From NCBI RefSeq assembly GCF_900111905.1, contig NZ_FOKM01000009.1:205696-269695 (forward strand): 64,000 nucleotides of DNA. Direction: 5' to 3'. Each line of letters begins with the position of its first letter. Within the stretch, counting starts at the first letter, position 1. The translations under genes and the position numbers were made by a program. This document shows, in pieces, positions 51,750 through 60,955 of the stretch. The notes below the pieces were generated by a model, which worked only from the letters and a program-made list of their open reading frames with translations, ran no database searches and was not told the origin of the DNA. This stretch comes from Rhizobium sp. NFR07. GTDB lineage: Bacteria > Pseudomonadota > Alphaproteobacteria > Rhizobiales > Rhizobiaceae.

Positions 51750-52181
51750 TCAGCCGCGGCGGTGATTCTGCGTCATGCGCGCCTGGATGACGGGAGGGCA
51801 CAGGCCACGCATCCGTTTCAGAGTCGCGAGCGGCAGGCCGATCTTGGCAAGCGTTTCGATGAAGAACGTGTCTTCCGGCCGGGAGAAGGACACGACCATC
51901 TCCGCCTTGAGCACATTGATCTTGGCGCAGGTGAAGAAGATCTCGTTCTCGCCGAGGCAGAGGTAGAAATGGTCGGGAAGGAAGTCGATCGCGCTCGACT
52001 GGATGGTCGCGCCATTCTCGTGCAGGCCGACGATCCGCACCTGGATGCTCGCGAACGATTTCACCCCCGCCGTCGGATAGACGGCGCGCGCAACCAGATT
52101 GGCCTTGCGAAGGCGGATCTGCGGGTTGTCGTTGGCTCCGTAAAACTGAGCCAGATAGTGGCGGGATTTCCCGTTCTGCAA
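51750..52181 (-). CDS. PilZ-like domain protein
   Basis: A protein of about 143 residues with a PilZ-type beta-barrel region: IRLRKANLVARAVYPTAGVKSFASIQVRIVGL, NGATIQSSAIDFLPDHFYLCL and a final strand set. The RxxxR motif expected at the start of the domain is replaced by RLRKANLVAR, so c-di-GMP binding is uncertain. TTG 52181 is the only reasonable start. Together with the nearby FliN-like gene it hints at a motility-control pair. Confidence 0.65.
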   Translation of the reverse strand: MQNGKSRHYLAQFYGANDNPQIRLRKANLVARAVYPTAGVKSFASIQVRIVGLHENGATIQSSAIDFLPDHFYLCLGENEIFFTCAKINVLKAEMVVSFSRPEDTFFIETLAKIGLPLATLKRMRGLCPPVIQARMTQNHRRG

Positions 52182-52318
52182 AATGGCCGGCCTGAAAATT
52201 GATGGTTAAAGCAATGTTAATTCCCTAACCCCATCGGCGAAGATGTTCAATTATCAGATTTAAGGATGCTGTGGAGAAAGACAGCCGGGCGGCCTGATCC
52301 CAATGGCATCTGCAATAT

Positions 52319-52336
52319 TTTTACCAATTGATAAAA
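52319..52336. promoter_or_regulatory. Near-palindrome in the preT upstream region
   Basis: TTTTACCAATTGATAAAA is symmetric at 16 of 18 positions and lies 61 bp before the preT start, in an AT-rich stretch. It is a candidate operator for the pyrimidine-reduction genes. Confidence 0.45.
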
Positions 52337-52397
52337 TTTCCGCCCGTGGTACCCTTCCCTCAATAGTTGTCCATGACCATAGAATGAGGGAACTCGG

Positions 52398-53771
52398 ATG
52401 GAACGACTGGGAAGCGGGATAGAGGCCGGGCGCCTCTCGTCCAACGAATACGCATCGAATTTTTCCGACCTTCACCCGCGCCTCGGGCATCATGAGGCGC
52501 TGGTGGCAAGCGACCGCTGCTACTTCTGTTATGACGCGCCGTGCATGACGGCCTGTCCCACCGCCATCGATATCCCGATGTTCATCCGGCAGATATCGAC
52601 TGGCAATCCTCTCGGATCGGCAAAAACCATCTTCGACCAGAACATTCTGGGCGGCATGTGCGCCCGGGTCTGTCCCACCGAAACGCTCTGCGAGGACGCC
52701 TGCGTCCGCAACACGGCCGAGGAACGCCCGGTCGAGATCGGCAGGCTGCAACGTTATGCCACCGACATCGCCATGGAGACCGGCCGCCAGTTCTATGCCC
52801 GCAAGGCATCGAGTGGGAAGACGATCGCCGTGGTCGGCGCCGGACCTGCAGGACTTGCCGCCGCGCACCGGCTGGCCGTCAACGGCCACGAGGTCACCAT
52901 TCTCGAAGCGCGTGAGAAATCCGGTGGGCTCAACGAATATGGCATCGCCACCTACAAGGCGGTCGACGACTTTGCCCAGCGGGAGGTGGACTATGTCACC
53001 GCAATCGGCGGCATCACCATCGAACACGGCAAGGCGCTCGGCCGCGATTTCTCCCTGTCGGACCTGACCGCCCGATATGACGCCGTCTTCCTTGGTATGG
53101 GCCTTGCCGGCGTCAACGGCCTCGGTGTCGAGGGCGAAAACCTGTCCGGCGTCGACGACGCGGTCGATTTCATCGCAGCGCTTCGGCAGGCAAAAGACAA
53201 GGCGGCGATCCCGATCGGCCGCCGCGTTATCGTCATCGGCGGCGGCATGACGGCGATCGATGCCGCGGTCCAGGCAAAGCTGCTCGGCGCCGAGGAAGTG
53301 ACGATCTGTTACCGCCGCGGCAAGGAAAACATGAACGCCTCGACCTGGGAGCAGGATCTCGCGTCATCCAAGGGCGTCATCATCCGCCACTGGCTTCAGC
53401 CGAAATCGATCATCGGCAAGGACGGCCCCAATGGCGCTCATGTCGCCGGCATCGAGGTCGAATATATGGCGATGAAGGACGGCAGGCTGACCGGCACCGG
53501 CGAGACTGGCATTCTGGCAGCCGACCAGATCTTCAAAGCGATCGGCCAGACCTTCGAGGCTTCCGGCCTCGGCGCCCTGCAGTTTGACAAGGGCAAGATT
53601 GCGGTCGATGCGGAAGGACATACCTCGATCGAAAATGTCTGGGCCGGCGGAGACTGTATCAGTCGCGGTGAGGATCTGACGGTATCGGCCGTCGCGCAGG
53701 GGCGCGACGCCGCCGAAAGCATCAACCGCATGCTTGCCGCCGGGCTCAAGCCCGCCAGTGCAGTAGCCTGA
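52398..53771 (+). CDS. preT: Dihydropyrimidine dehydrogenase subunit PreT
   Basis: A 457-residue flavoprotein. The N-terminus carries two cysteine clusters for 4Fe-4S centres (CYFCYDAPCMTACPT and CARVCPTETLCEDACVR), followed by the FAD motif AVVGAGPAGLAAAHRLAVNG and the NADH motif VIVIGGGMTAIDAAVQAKLLG. It matches PreT, the electron-input subunit of the NAD-dependent enzyme that reduces uracil and thymine to their dihydro forms. PreA follows 15 bp later. GAGGG precedes ATG 52398. Confidence 0.93.
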   Translation: MERLGSGIEAGRLSSNEYASNFSDLHPRLGHHEALVASDRCYFCYDAPCMTACPTAIDIPMFIRQISTGNPLGSAKTIFDQNILGGMCARVCPTETLCEDACVRNTAEERPVEIGRLQRYATDIAMETGRQFYARKASSGKTIAVVGAGPAGLAAAHRLAVNGHEVTILEAREKSGGLNEYGIATYKAVDDFAQREVDYVTAIGGITIEHGKALGRDFSLSDLTARYDAVFLGMGLAGVNGLGVEGENLSGVDDAVDFIAALRQAKDKAAIPIGRRVIVIGGGMTAIDAAVQAKLLGAEEVTICYRRGKENMNASTWEQDLASSKGVIIRHWLQPKSIIGKDGPNGAHVAGIEVEYMAMKDGRLTGTGETGILAADQIFKAIGQTFEASGLGALQFDKGKIAVDAEGHTSIENVWAGGDCISRGEDLTVSAVAQGRDAAESINRMLAAGLKPASAVA

Positions 53772-53786
53772 GGGGAGACGTGAACC

Positions 53787-55100
53787 ATGGCTGATATCCG
53801 CAACAATTTCGTCGGCATCAAATCCCCCAATCCCTTCTGGCTCGCCTCGGCACCGCCGACCGACAAGGCCTATAATGTCGAGCGCGCCTTCAAGGCCGGC
53901 TGGGGCGGCGTCGTGTGGAAGACGCTCGGCGAACAGGGACCTCCCGTCGTCAACGTCAACGGCCCGCGCTACGGCGCGATCTGGGGTGCCGACCGCCGCC
54001 TGCTTGGCCTCAACAATATCGAGCTGATTACCGACCGCGATCTCTACACCAACCTCGTCGAGATGAAGCAGGTGAAGAAGAACTGGCCGGACCGGGCGAT
54101 CGTCGCCTCGATCATGGTCCCTTGCGAGGAAGAGGCCTGGAAGGCGATCCTGCCGCTGGTCGAGGAAACCGAGGTAGACGGCATCGAACTGAATTTCGGC
54201 TGTCCGCACGGCATGTCGGAACGCGGCATGGGCTCGGCCGTCGGCCAGGTGCCGGAATATATCGAGATGGTCGTGCGCTGGTGCAAGCAATATACCCGCA
54301 TGCCGGTCATCACCAAGCTGACGCCCAACATCACCGACATAAGGCACCCTGCCCGCGCCGCAAAACGCGGCGGCACCGATGCCGTATCGCTGATCAACAC
54401 GATCTCCTCGATCGTCTCCGTCGATCTCGACAGCTTTTCGCCCAATCCCTCGATCGACGGCAAGGGTAGTCACGGCGGCTATTGCGGCCCGGCGGTCAAG
54501 CCGATCGCGCTCAACATGGTGGCCGAGATCGCCCGCGATCCGGAAACCCATGGTCTGCCGATCTCCGGCATCGGCGGGGTGACGACCTGGCGCGACGCCG
54601 CCGAGTTCCTGGCGCTCGGCGCCGGCAACGTGCAGGTCTGCACCGCGGCGATGACCTACGGCTTCAAGATCGTTCAGGAAATGATTTCGGGCCTCTCCGC
54701 CTGGATGGATTCGAAGGGCCACCTGACGCTGGACGACATTACCGGCCGCGCCGTGCAGAACGTCACCGACTGGCAGTATCTCAACCTGAATTACATCGCC
54801 AAGGCGCATATCGATCAGGACGCCTGCATCAAATGCGGCCGCTGCCACATCGCGTGCGAGGACACGTCCCACCAGGCGATCACGGCATTTGTCGATGGCG
54901 TCAGGCATTTCGAGGTGAAGGAGGAGGACTGCGTCGGCTGCAATCTCTGCGTCAACGTCTGTCCGGTGGAGAACTGCATCACGATGGAGGCCCTGCCCCC
55001 AGGCAGCCTCGACCAACGAACCGGCCGCACCGTCTATCCGAATTATGCCAACTGGACGACCCATCCAAACAATCCGATGGCACGGCAGGCGGCGGAATAG
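53787..55100 (+). CDS. preA: Dihydropyrimidine dehydrogenase subunit PreA
   Basis: A 437-residue protein with a dihydroorotate-dehydrogenase-like barrel (NFVGIKSPNPFWLASAPPTDK, ELNFGCPHGMSERGMGSA, SGIGGVTTWRDAAEFLALGAGNVQVCTA) and a C-terminal ferredoxin domain with two clusters, CIKCGRCHIACEDTSHQAI and CVGCNLCVNVCPVENC. The loop Cys that acts as the acid in substrate reduction lies in the CPHGMSERGMG region. With PreT it starts reductive pyrimidine breakdown; the hydrolase genes for later steps are not in this window. Confidence 0.93.
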   Translation: MADIRNNFVGIKSPNPFWLASAPPTDKAYNVERAFKAGWGGVVWKTLGEQGPPVVNVNGPRYGAIWGADRRLLGLNNIELITDRDLYTNLVEMKQVKKNWPDRAIVASIMVPCEEEAWKAILPLVEETEVDGIELNFGCPHGMSERGMGSAVGQVPEYIEMVVRWCKQYTRMPVITKLTPNITDIRHPARAAKRGGTDAVSLINTISSIVSVDLDSFSPNPSIDGKGSHGGYCGPAVKPIALNMVAEIARDPETHGLPISGIGGVTTWRDAAEFLALGAGNVQVCTAAMTYGFKIVQEMISGLSAWMDSKGHLTLDDITGRAVQNVTDWQYLNLNYIAKAHIDQDACIKCGRCHIACEDTSHQAITAFVDGVRHFEVKEEDCVGCNLCVNVCPVENCITMEALPPGSLDQRTGRTVYPNYANWTTHPNNPMARQAAE

Positions 55101-55126
55101 TCATCGCGGCGAAAAGCCGGGCGCTT

Positions 55127-56128
55127 CTACGCCCCGAAAGACTTTCGGTAGGCGCTCGGGCTCGTCCCGAGCCGCTTGCGGAAATGGTGGCGCATCGTGG
55201 CAAGCGTGCCGAAGCCGCAGGCGACCGCGATATCATCCAGCGATGCTGTCAACTGCTTCTCGAGCAGGTCGCGGGCGTGCCGCAGTCTTTCATTCAGCAG
55301 CCATTCGCCGACGCTGTCGCCGGTCGCCGCCTCGAAGCGGCGCTGAAAGGTGCGCATGCTCATGCCGGCGCGGGCGGCCAGCATGCGGATGGACTGTTCC
55401 TCCGACAGCCGTTCGCGCATCCATTCGATCAGCGGGCCGAGCCTCAGCCCTTCCCTTTCCTCCGGCACGGGTGCCGCAATGAACTGCGCCTGCCCGCCCT
55501 CCCGATGCGGTGGCACGACAAGGCGGCGGGCGACGCTGTTCGCCGCCTCGACTCCGAAATCGCCGCGCACCACATGCAGGCAGAGATCGATGCCGGCGGC
55601 ACTTCCTGCGGCCGTCAGCGTGTTGCCTTCGTCCATGTAGAGAACGGCGGCATCGAAGGCCGTCTCCGGATAACGTTCGGCGAGCGCATCGACATAACGC
55701 CAATGGGTCGTGGCCTTGCGGCCGTCGAGCAGGCCTGCAGCGGCGAGCACCGCGACGCCCGAGCAGAGCGACATGACCCGTGCACCACGCCGATGGGCCG
55801 CCCGCAACGCCTCAACCAGCGGCGCGGGAACCGGCGCACCGATGCCGCGCCAGCCCGGCACGACGATCAGGTCAGCCTCGTTCAGCAGCTCCAGCCCAGT
55901 ATCGACGGATACCGTCAGTCCGCCGGCAGCCCTGAGCGGCCCCGGCTCGATGCCGGCGACGGAGAAGCGATACCAGCCTTCCCCCATTTCCGGCCGGGGC
56001 AGACCGAACACCTCGTAGGCGATGCCGAATTCGAAGGTGCAGAGCCCGTCATAGGCAAGCGCCACCACATGCGGACCGGAGGCTTGATGAATAGATGATT
56101 TTGGCATGATCTTCACGCTGCCAGTCAT
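55127..56128 (-). CDS. FtrA/GlxA-family transcriptional regulator (DJ-1-like sensor with AraC HTH)
   Basis: A 333-residue regulator. The first ~190 residues form a DJ-1/PfpI-like domain (VVALAYDGLCTFEFGIAYEVFGLPR, VVPGWRG, and the nucleophile elbow SLCSGVAVLAAAGLLDGRKATTHW). The last ~100 residues form an AraC-type DNA-binding domain (RMLAARAGMSMRTFQRRFE and DIAVACGFGTLATMRHHFRK). FtrA-type regulators commonly adjoin a rhodanese gene, as here. The signal is unknown. It is convergent with preA. ATG 56128 is chosen over TTG 56137. Confidence 0.9.
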   Translation of the reverse strand: MTGSVKIMPKSSIHQASGPHVVALAYDGLCTFEFGIAYEVFGLPRPEMGEGWYRFSVAGIEPGPLRAAGGLTVSVDTGLELLNEADLIVVPGWRGIGAPVPAPLVEALRAAHRRGARVMSLCSGVAVLAAAGLLDGRKATTHWRYVDALAERYPETAFDAAVLYMDEGNTLTAAGSAAGIDLCLHVVRGDFGVEAANSVARRLVVPPHREGGQAQFIAAPVPEEREGLRLGPLIEWMRERLSEEQSIRMLAARAGMSMRTFQRRFEAATGDSVGEWLLNERLRHARDLLEKQLTASLDDIAVACGFGTLATMRHHFRKRLGTSPSAYRKSFGA

Positions 56129-56204
56129 AATGGCCAATTTCTCTCACCGGTAGCATCGGCGATGATCGGCGGCAACAGCAACCGAAGAACCACAGGATCA
56201 GCCA

Positions 56205-56612
56205 ATGCCAAGCCCCGTTTCAGACTTCCCCGCCGCCGCTCCGGAGGACGCCGCCGAACATTTTGCACGGAAGCTCGCCTTCGAAGCCGACTGTTGGGAT
56301 GTGCACGCCTCCTTCGCCGGCGGCAAGGTGGATTTCGTTCTGCTCGATGTCCGCTCACCGACGCTGTTTGCTCAATCCCATGTGCCGGGCGCGGTCAGCC
56401 TGCCGCACGGCAAGATGACCGCCCATCGCATGTCCGAATGGCCGGCAGATACGTTTTTCGTCGTCTATTGCGCCGGCCCGCATTGCAACGGGGCTGACAA
56501 GGCAGCACTTCGCCTCGCCCGTCTCGGCCTCTCGGTAAAGATCATGATCGGCGGCATGACGGGTTGGGCGGATGAAGGTTTCAGCTTCGAAGCGGAAGCT
56601 GCCGCCGCCTGA
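56205..56612 (+). CDS. Rhodanese-like sulfurtransferase
   Basis: A 135-residue single-domain rhodanese. The domain contains VDFVLLDVRSPTLFAQSHVPGAVSLPHG, and the active-site loop CAGPHCNG (Cys89) followed by ADKAALRLARLG and GGMTGWADEG. The loop has a second cysteine (Cys93), allowing a disulfide. It is divergent from the FtrA-like regulator with a 76-bp gap, so it is a likely target. Confidence 0.9.
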   Translation: MPSPVSDFPAAAPEDAAEHFARKLAFEADCWDVHASFAGGKVDFVLLDVRSPTLFAQSHVPGAVSLPHGKMTAHRMSEWPADTFFVVYCAGPHCNGADKAALRLARLGLSVKIMIGGMTGWADEGFSFEAEAAAA

Positions 56613-56959
56613 AATCATCCCGATCGCCAGGCATTCTCCATCTGCCGCCACAAGAATAGTTTGCAACCCAACAATGTTGCATTGCAGCAAAAATTACCGA
56701 CACTTCGCCTCCTGATAGCGAAGTGCCGGACTTCAAAAGAGTTTTAGCGTGATCTTTTTCGAGCATTTGCTCACCGCTGAAAATAATGATCGAAAAAAAC
56801 AGAAAAATTTCGCAATCGACCAAAGAACAAACAAGTAGTCGCAAGACATCTTAACCCGCAATTAGTGTAATCATGGCAAGACGTTAGCGAGGCATCCTGA
56901 CGCGAACCATAAGAACGCGCCACGAGCTGTTGTGTTGGGCAAACTGAGTGGTGTGAACT
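56613..56959. other. 347-bp intergenic region before the chemoreceptor gene
   Basis: AT-richer than its surroundings. It contains an inverted repeat CACTTCGC/GCGAAGTG (56701-56725) that may end rhodanese transcription, but no T tract follows. No gene is supported. The chemoreceptor promoter must lie here. Confidence 0.45.
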
Positions 56960-58873
56960 ATGGCATTTCGAGACATGGCCATTTCGAAGAAACTCGGCCT
57001 CGTCACCGTCGTGATGGGTCTTTCTTCTCTGATTATCGCAGGCATTGCAGGAACCGGCCTTTATGGCCTGCAGAAGGCCATGATTTCCGTCGGCGCCCGC
57101 GAGGAGGTTGCCCGCGAGGCGATGGACCTGCGCGTCGACATCATCGCCATCAGCCGCATGACCTACCAGCTGGCGGCGGCACCGGATAAAGCGAAGGATT
57201 TCCGCGCCGATGCCGAAAAGCGCTCGAGCGAAATGCTCGCCCGCCTGCCGAAGATCGAATCCACTGCAGATGCGACCGAAAAGGATCAGCTGAAGACGAT
57301 CCGCGGCGCACTCGACAGCTATTTCGGCGCGATCCGCAGCATGGTCGACACCGCCGAGAAGAACCCGGCCGATGCGGCTGCGATTTCCGCAGCACTCAAG
57401 ACAACGCTTGACGGCCAGAAGGTCGTGACCGACACGGTCAAGGTCTACAGCACCTATTCCGGCAAGTCGCTGGCCGACGCCCGCGCCGCGGCCGTCGCCT
57501 CCTCCAGCACCGCGATGCTGATTTCGGCTGTCTCCGCTGTTGTCTTCATCATCATCGGTGCAGCGATCAGCACGATGGTCTCCCGCCGCGGTATCGTTCG
57601 CCCGATCCGCTCGCTGACCCAGGCCATGACCCGCCTTGCGAATGGCGAGATGAACAACCTCGAGATCGATGCCGCCCGCAAGGACGAGATCGGCGAGATG
57701 GCCCGTGCGGTCGAAGTCTTCCGCACCAATGCGCTCGCCATGGATGAACTGAAGGCCCAGGAAGCCGCCCTGCACCGCAGCAGCAGCGACCTGCAGTCGA
57801 GCATCTCTGCCGTGGTCGCCTCCGCCGTCGCCGGCGACTTCTCCGGCCGGATCAGCAAGGACTACCAGAACGAGGACCTCAACCGCTTCGCATCGGGCGT
57901 CAATGAACTGGTCGAGAGCGTCGATGACGCCGTCACCGAGGTTCGCCGCGTCATCGCAGCGCTTGCAGACGCCGACCTGACCCAGAGCATGGAAGGCCAC
58001 TTCCAGGGCGCATTCGCCGAACTGCAGGTCAACGTCAACAACACGATGGTCCGCCTGCGCGGCACCATGCACAATGTTCGCGGCGCCGCCAGCACGATCA
58101 ACAACAACTCGGCCGAACTGTCGTCCGCCGCAAACGATCTGTCGAAGCGTACCGAACAGCAGGCCGCGGCCCTCGAAGAGACCGCAGCAGCGCTCGACGA
58201 GATCACCGCGACCGTCCGCGCCGCCTCGGCCCGTGCGACCGAAGCCCGCGATATGGTCCACGAGACCAAGCAGAGCGCGGCGAAGTCGGGTGAGATCGTC
58301 CGCTCGGCCGTCACCGCCATGGGCCGCATCGAAGAATCTTCGACCAAGATCAGCCAGATCATCGGCGTGATTGACGAGATTGCGTTCCAGACCAACCTCC
58401 TGGCGCTCAACGCCGGCGTCGAGGCTGCCCGCGCTGGCGAAGCAGGCCGCGGCTTCGCCGTCGTCGCCCAGGAAGTCCGCGAACTGGCACAGCGTTCTGC
58501 GAACGCCGCAAAGGAGATAAAGACGCTGATCAGCGCTTCGGCTGCGGAAGTCGAAGGCGGCGTCTCGCTCGTCCGCTCCACCGGCAGCGCGCTGGTCGAG
58601 ATCGAAGGCCTCGTAAACCGGGTCAACGAACACGTCGAATCCATCGCCACTGCTGCCCGCGAACAGGCAACGGCGCTGGCCGAGATCAACTCCTCGGTCA
58701 ACCACATGGACCAGATGACCCAGAAAAACGCCGCGATGGTGGAAGAAACCACCGCCGCCAGCGAGACACTGGCCGACGAAAGCCGACAGCTGCAGCAGAT
58801 CCTGAGCAACTTCAAGCTGGATGCCGGCAGCGAACTCGGCGCCATGGGCCGCCGGATGCGCAACGCCGCCTGA
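56960..58873 (+). CDS. Transmembrane methyl-accepting chemotaxis protein
   Basis: A 637-residue receptor with two transmembrane helices (near residues 12-37 and 185-210), a helical periplasmic sensor of about 150 residues, a HAMP domain (RRGIVRPIRSLTQAMTRLANGEMN), a second HAMP-like stretch, and the signalling domain with tip EIAFQTNLLALNAGVEAARAGE. The sensor resembles the four-helix-bundle type. It likely controls CheA with other rhizobial receptors. An intrinsic terminator follows. Confidence 0.93.
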   Translation: MAFRDMAISKKLGLVTVVMGLSSLIIAGIAGTGLYGLQKAMISVGAREEVAREAMDLRVDIIAISRMTYQLAAAPDKAKDFRADAEKRSSEMLARLPKIESTADATEKDQLKTIRGALDSYFGAIRSMVDTAEKNPADAAAISAALKTTLDGQKVVTDTVKVYSTYSGKSLADARAAAVASSSTAMLISAVSAVVFIIIGAAISTMVSRRGIVRPIRSLTQAMTRLANGEMNNLEIDAARKDEIGEMARAVEVFRTNALAMDELKAQEAALHRSSSDLQSSISAVVASAVAGDFSGRISKDYQNEDLNRFASGVNELVESVDDAVTEVRRVIAALADADLTQSMEGHFQGAFAELQVNVNNTMVRLRGTMHNVRGAASTINNNSAELSSAANDLSKRTEQQAAALEETAAALDEITATVRAASARATEARDMVHETKQSAAKSGEIVRSAVTAMGRIEESSTKISQIIGVIDEIAFQTNLLALNAGVEAARAGEAGRGFAVVAQEVRELAQRSANAAKEIKTLISASAAEVEGGVSLVRSTGSALVEIEGLVNRVNEHVESIATAAREQATALAEINSSVNHMDQMTQKNAAMVEETTAASETLADESRQLQQILSNFKLDAGSELGAMGRRMRNAA

Positions 58874-58898
58874 TCGGCGACATTCAACGATCGAAATC

Positions 58899-58932
58899 AA
58901 AAGGCCCGGACGCCATGCGCCCGGGCTTTTTC
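58899..58932 (+). terminator. Intrinsic terminator of the chemoreceptor gene
   Basis: GCCCGG pairs with CCGGGC across a loop ACGCCATGCGC, flanked by AAAA on the left and TTTTTCTTTG on the right. Confidence 0.75.
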
Positions 58933-59075
58933 TTTGTGAGAAATACCGCCCGAGCAGTATCCCGGTTGAATTTCAGGCCTGATGCCCTGCGAGGTTGCCT
59001 CGCAGCGAAGACGATGGTCTTATTGGTCGCAAACTGAAACCTGCCTTTTTTGCCGATTTTCGAAGCGATAGAGAC

Positions 59076-60926
59076 ATGTCGATTTCAGATGCCATTTACC
59101 GCCCGTTCGAGACGCTAATCCGACCGCTGGATATCCCTTACCGGCCGCTGCCCTCCAGAGGCCCGGTCGCGGTGCTCATGCATTTCATCTCGATGTTCCG
59201 CGGAGTTCTAATCGCGCTTGCACTTGCCTCGATCGCCATGGAGGCGATCAATCTGACCATCGTCTGGGGGCTTTCCGTCGTCGTTGACGGGGTCAGCCAG
59301 CAAGGCGCCGCGGCCTTCCTGAAAAGCGAGCAGCGGCTGTTGGCGTTTCTGGGCCTGCTCCTGTTTCCCGGCCTGCCGGTCGCCTCGTTCTTGCTGAACA
59401 CTCTTCAATCCCACACGCTAAGCGTTGCTATGCCGGCGGCGATCCAGTGGCAGGGCCATAAGGCAGTGGAGAGGCAGGACATCGCATTCTTCCACGATCT
59501 CTTTGCCGGACAGGTTGTCTCGCGGCTTTCGCAGGTCGCATCCGCCGTGCAGCAGCAGATCATTGCCGCGTTCCAGACGATACCGCGCTTCATTCTGTCC
59601 ATGGCGGGGTCCGTGGTGCTGCTCAGCGCGCTCGCTTGGCAATTGGCGCTCCCTGTCGTCGTCTGGATCCTGCTCAACGTCGCTCTTGCGGTGAAGATGG
59701 CCCCCATCTTCACCGAGCGCTCCCGCCGCACGGCCAAACAACGCAGCCTGATAGCCGGCACCGTCAACGACCTTTACGGCAACATGCAGATGATCAAGCA
59801 GTTTGCGGCTGAAGACAGCGAGGCAGGTGCAATCCGCCGTGTCCTTCAAAATTCGGTCGATACCCAGCACAGCGAGCAACGAATCTACCGGACGTCGGAA
59901 CTCATCGTGGTCGCCCTCAATACCGGCCTCTGGCTCACCATCCTTTGGATCGGGCTCACCGGCCTGGTCGAAGGCTTCATATCCGTCGGCGAGTTCGTGG
60001 CAGCAGTCTACGTTCTGCAGCGGCTGTCAGCACACACTTTCACCTTTCTCCAGATGGGCCAGCAGATCTTCCAGGCCATCGGCACGATCAGGGACGCCAT
60101 GCCGGTGATGACGACACCGCCGACCATCACCGATCGGCCGGGAGCCGGAGAGCTTGCGGTCACGGACGGAGAGATCCGCGTCCAGAACGTCACCTTCGCC
60201 TACCGGGCGGAAAAACGAGTGGTCAAGGATCTTTCGCTCGTCATCAAACCCGGAGAAAAAGTCGGCCTTGTCGGCCTGTCGGGTGCAGGAAAGACGACGC
60301 TGGTAAGCCTGCTTCTGCGCTTCTACGATCCCGGCAATGGCGCCATCTTGATCGATGGTCAGGACATAAAAAACGTTACGCAGGCAAGTCTGCGACAAAG
60401 TATCGGCGTTATCGCACAGGATGTCGCCCTTCTCCATCGCTCGGTCGGCGACAATATCCGCTACGGCCGCCCCGAAGCGACACGGCAGGAAATCGAGGAT
60501 GCAGCAAAGACTGCCAGTGCCGACGCGTTCATTGCCGAACTGAAGGATGCAGAAGGCCGCACGGGCTACGAAGCCTTTGTCGGCGATCGTGGCATCAAAC
60601 TGTCCGGCGGCCAGAGACAGCGCATCGCCATCGCACGCGTCCTGCTGAAAAACGCGCCTATCCTGGTTCTGGACGAGGCGACATCCTCCCTAGACAGCGA
60701 GTCAGAAGCCGCAATCCAGGACCGGCTCGATTTCGTCATGGAGGGAAAAACGGTCATTGCGATTGCCCATCGCTTGTCCACCATTGCCAAGATGGATCGC
60801 ATTCTGGTGCTCGATAAGGGACGGGTCATCGAGGAGGGAACGCCCGCAGACCTGATCGAGAGCGACGGCCTTTTTGCCCGCCTATGGAAACGCCAGACTG
60901 GTGGCTTCATTGCGGAAGATGCATGA
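59076..60926 (+). CDS. ABC exporter, fused permease and ATPase
   Basis: A 616-residue half-transporter: a cytoplasmic start (MSISDAIYRPFETLIRPLD), six membrane helices to about residue 330, then an ATPase with Walker A GLSGAGKTT, signature LSGGQRQRIAIARVLL, Walker B ILVLDEATSSLD and switch His in IAHRLST. It works as a homodimer and exports lipids, drugs or peptides; the substrate is not evident. ATG 59076 matches the family start; the ribosome site is weak. Confidence 0.9.
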   Translation: MSISDAIYRPFETLIRPLDIPYRPLPSRGPVAVLMHFISMFRGVLIALALASIAMEAINLTIVWGLSVVVDGVSQQGAAAFLKSEQRLLAFLGLLLFPGLPVASFLLNTLQSHTLSVAMPAAIQWQGHKAVERQDIAFFHDLFAGQVVSRLSQVASAVQQQIIAAFQTIPRFILSMAGSVVLLSALAWQLALPVVVWILLNVALAVKMAPIFTERSRRTAKQRSLIAGTVNDLYGNMQMIKQFAAEDSEAGAIRRVLQNSVDTQHSEQRIYRTSELIVVALNTGLWLTILWIGLTGLVEGFISVGEFVAAVYVLQRLSAHTFTFLQMGQQIFQAIGTIRDAMPVMTTPPTITDRPGAGELAVTDGEIRVQNVTFAYRAEKRVVKDLSLVIKPGEKVGLVGLSGAGKTTLVSLLLRFYDPGNGAILIDGQDIKNVTQASLRQSIGVIAQDVALLHRSVGDNIRYGRPEATRQEIEDAAKTASADAFIAELKDAEGRTGYEAFVGDRGIKLSGGQRQRIAIARVLLKNAPILVLDEATSSLDSESEAAIQDRLDFVMEGKTVIAIAHRLSTIAKMDRILVLDKGRVIEEGTPADLIESDGLFARLWKRQTGGFIAEDA

Positions 60927-60955
60927 TCGGCCGGACGGTTTCGAAAGCCATCCGC

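Noticed and set aside
56771..58900. A 709-residue open frame on the minus strand
   Set aside because: It is the antisense shadow of the chemoreceptor gene; the plus-strand frame has clear HAMP and signalling motifs.
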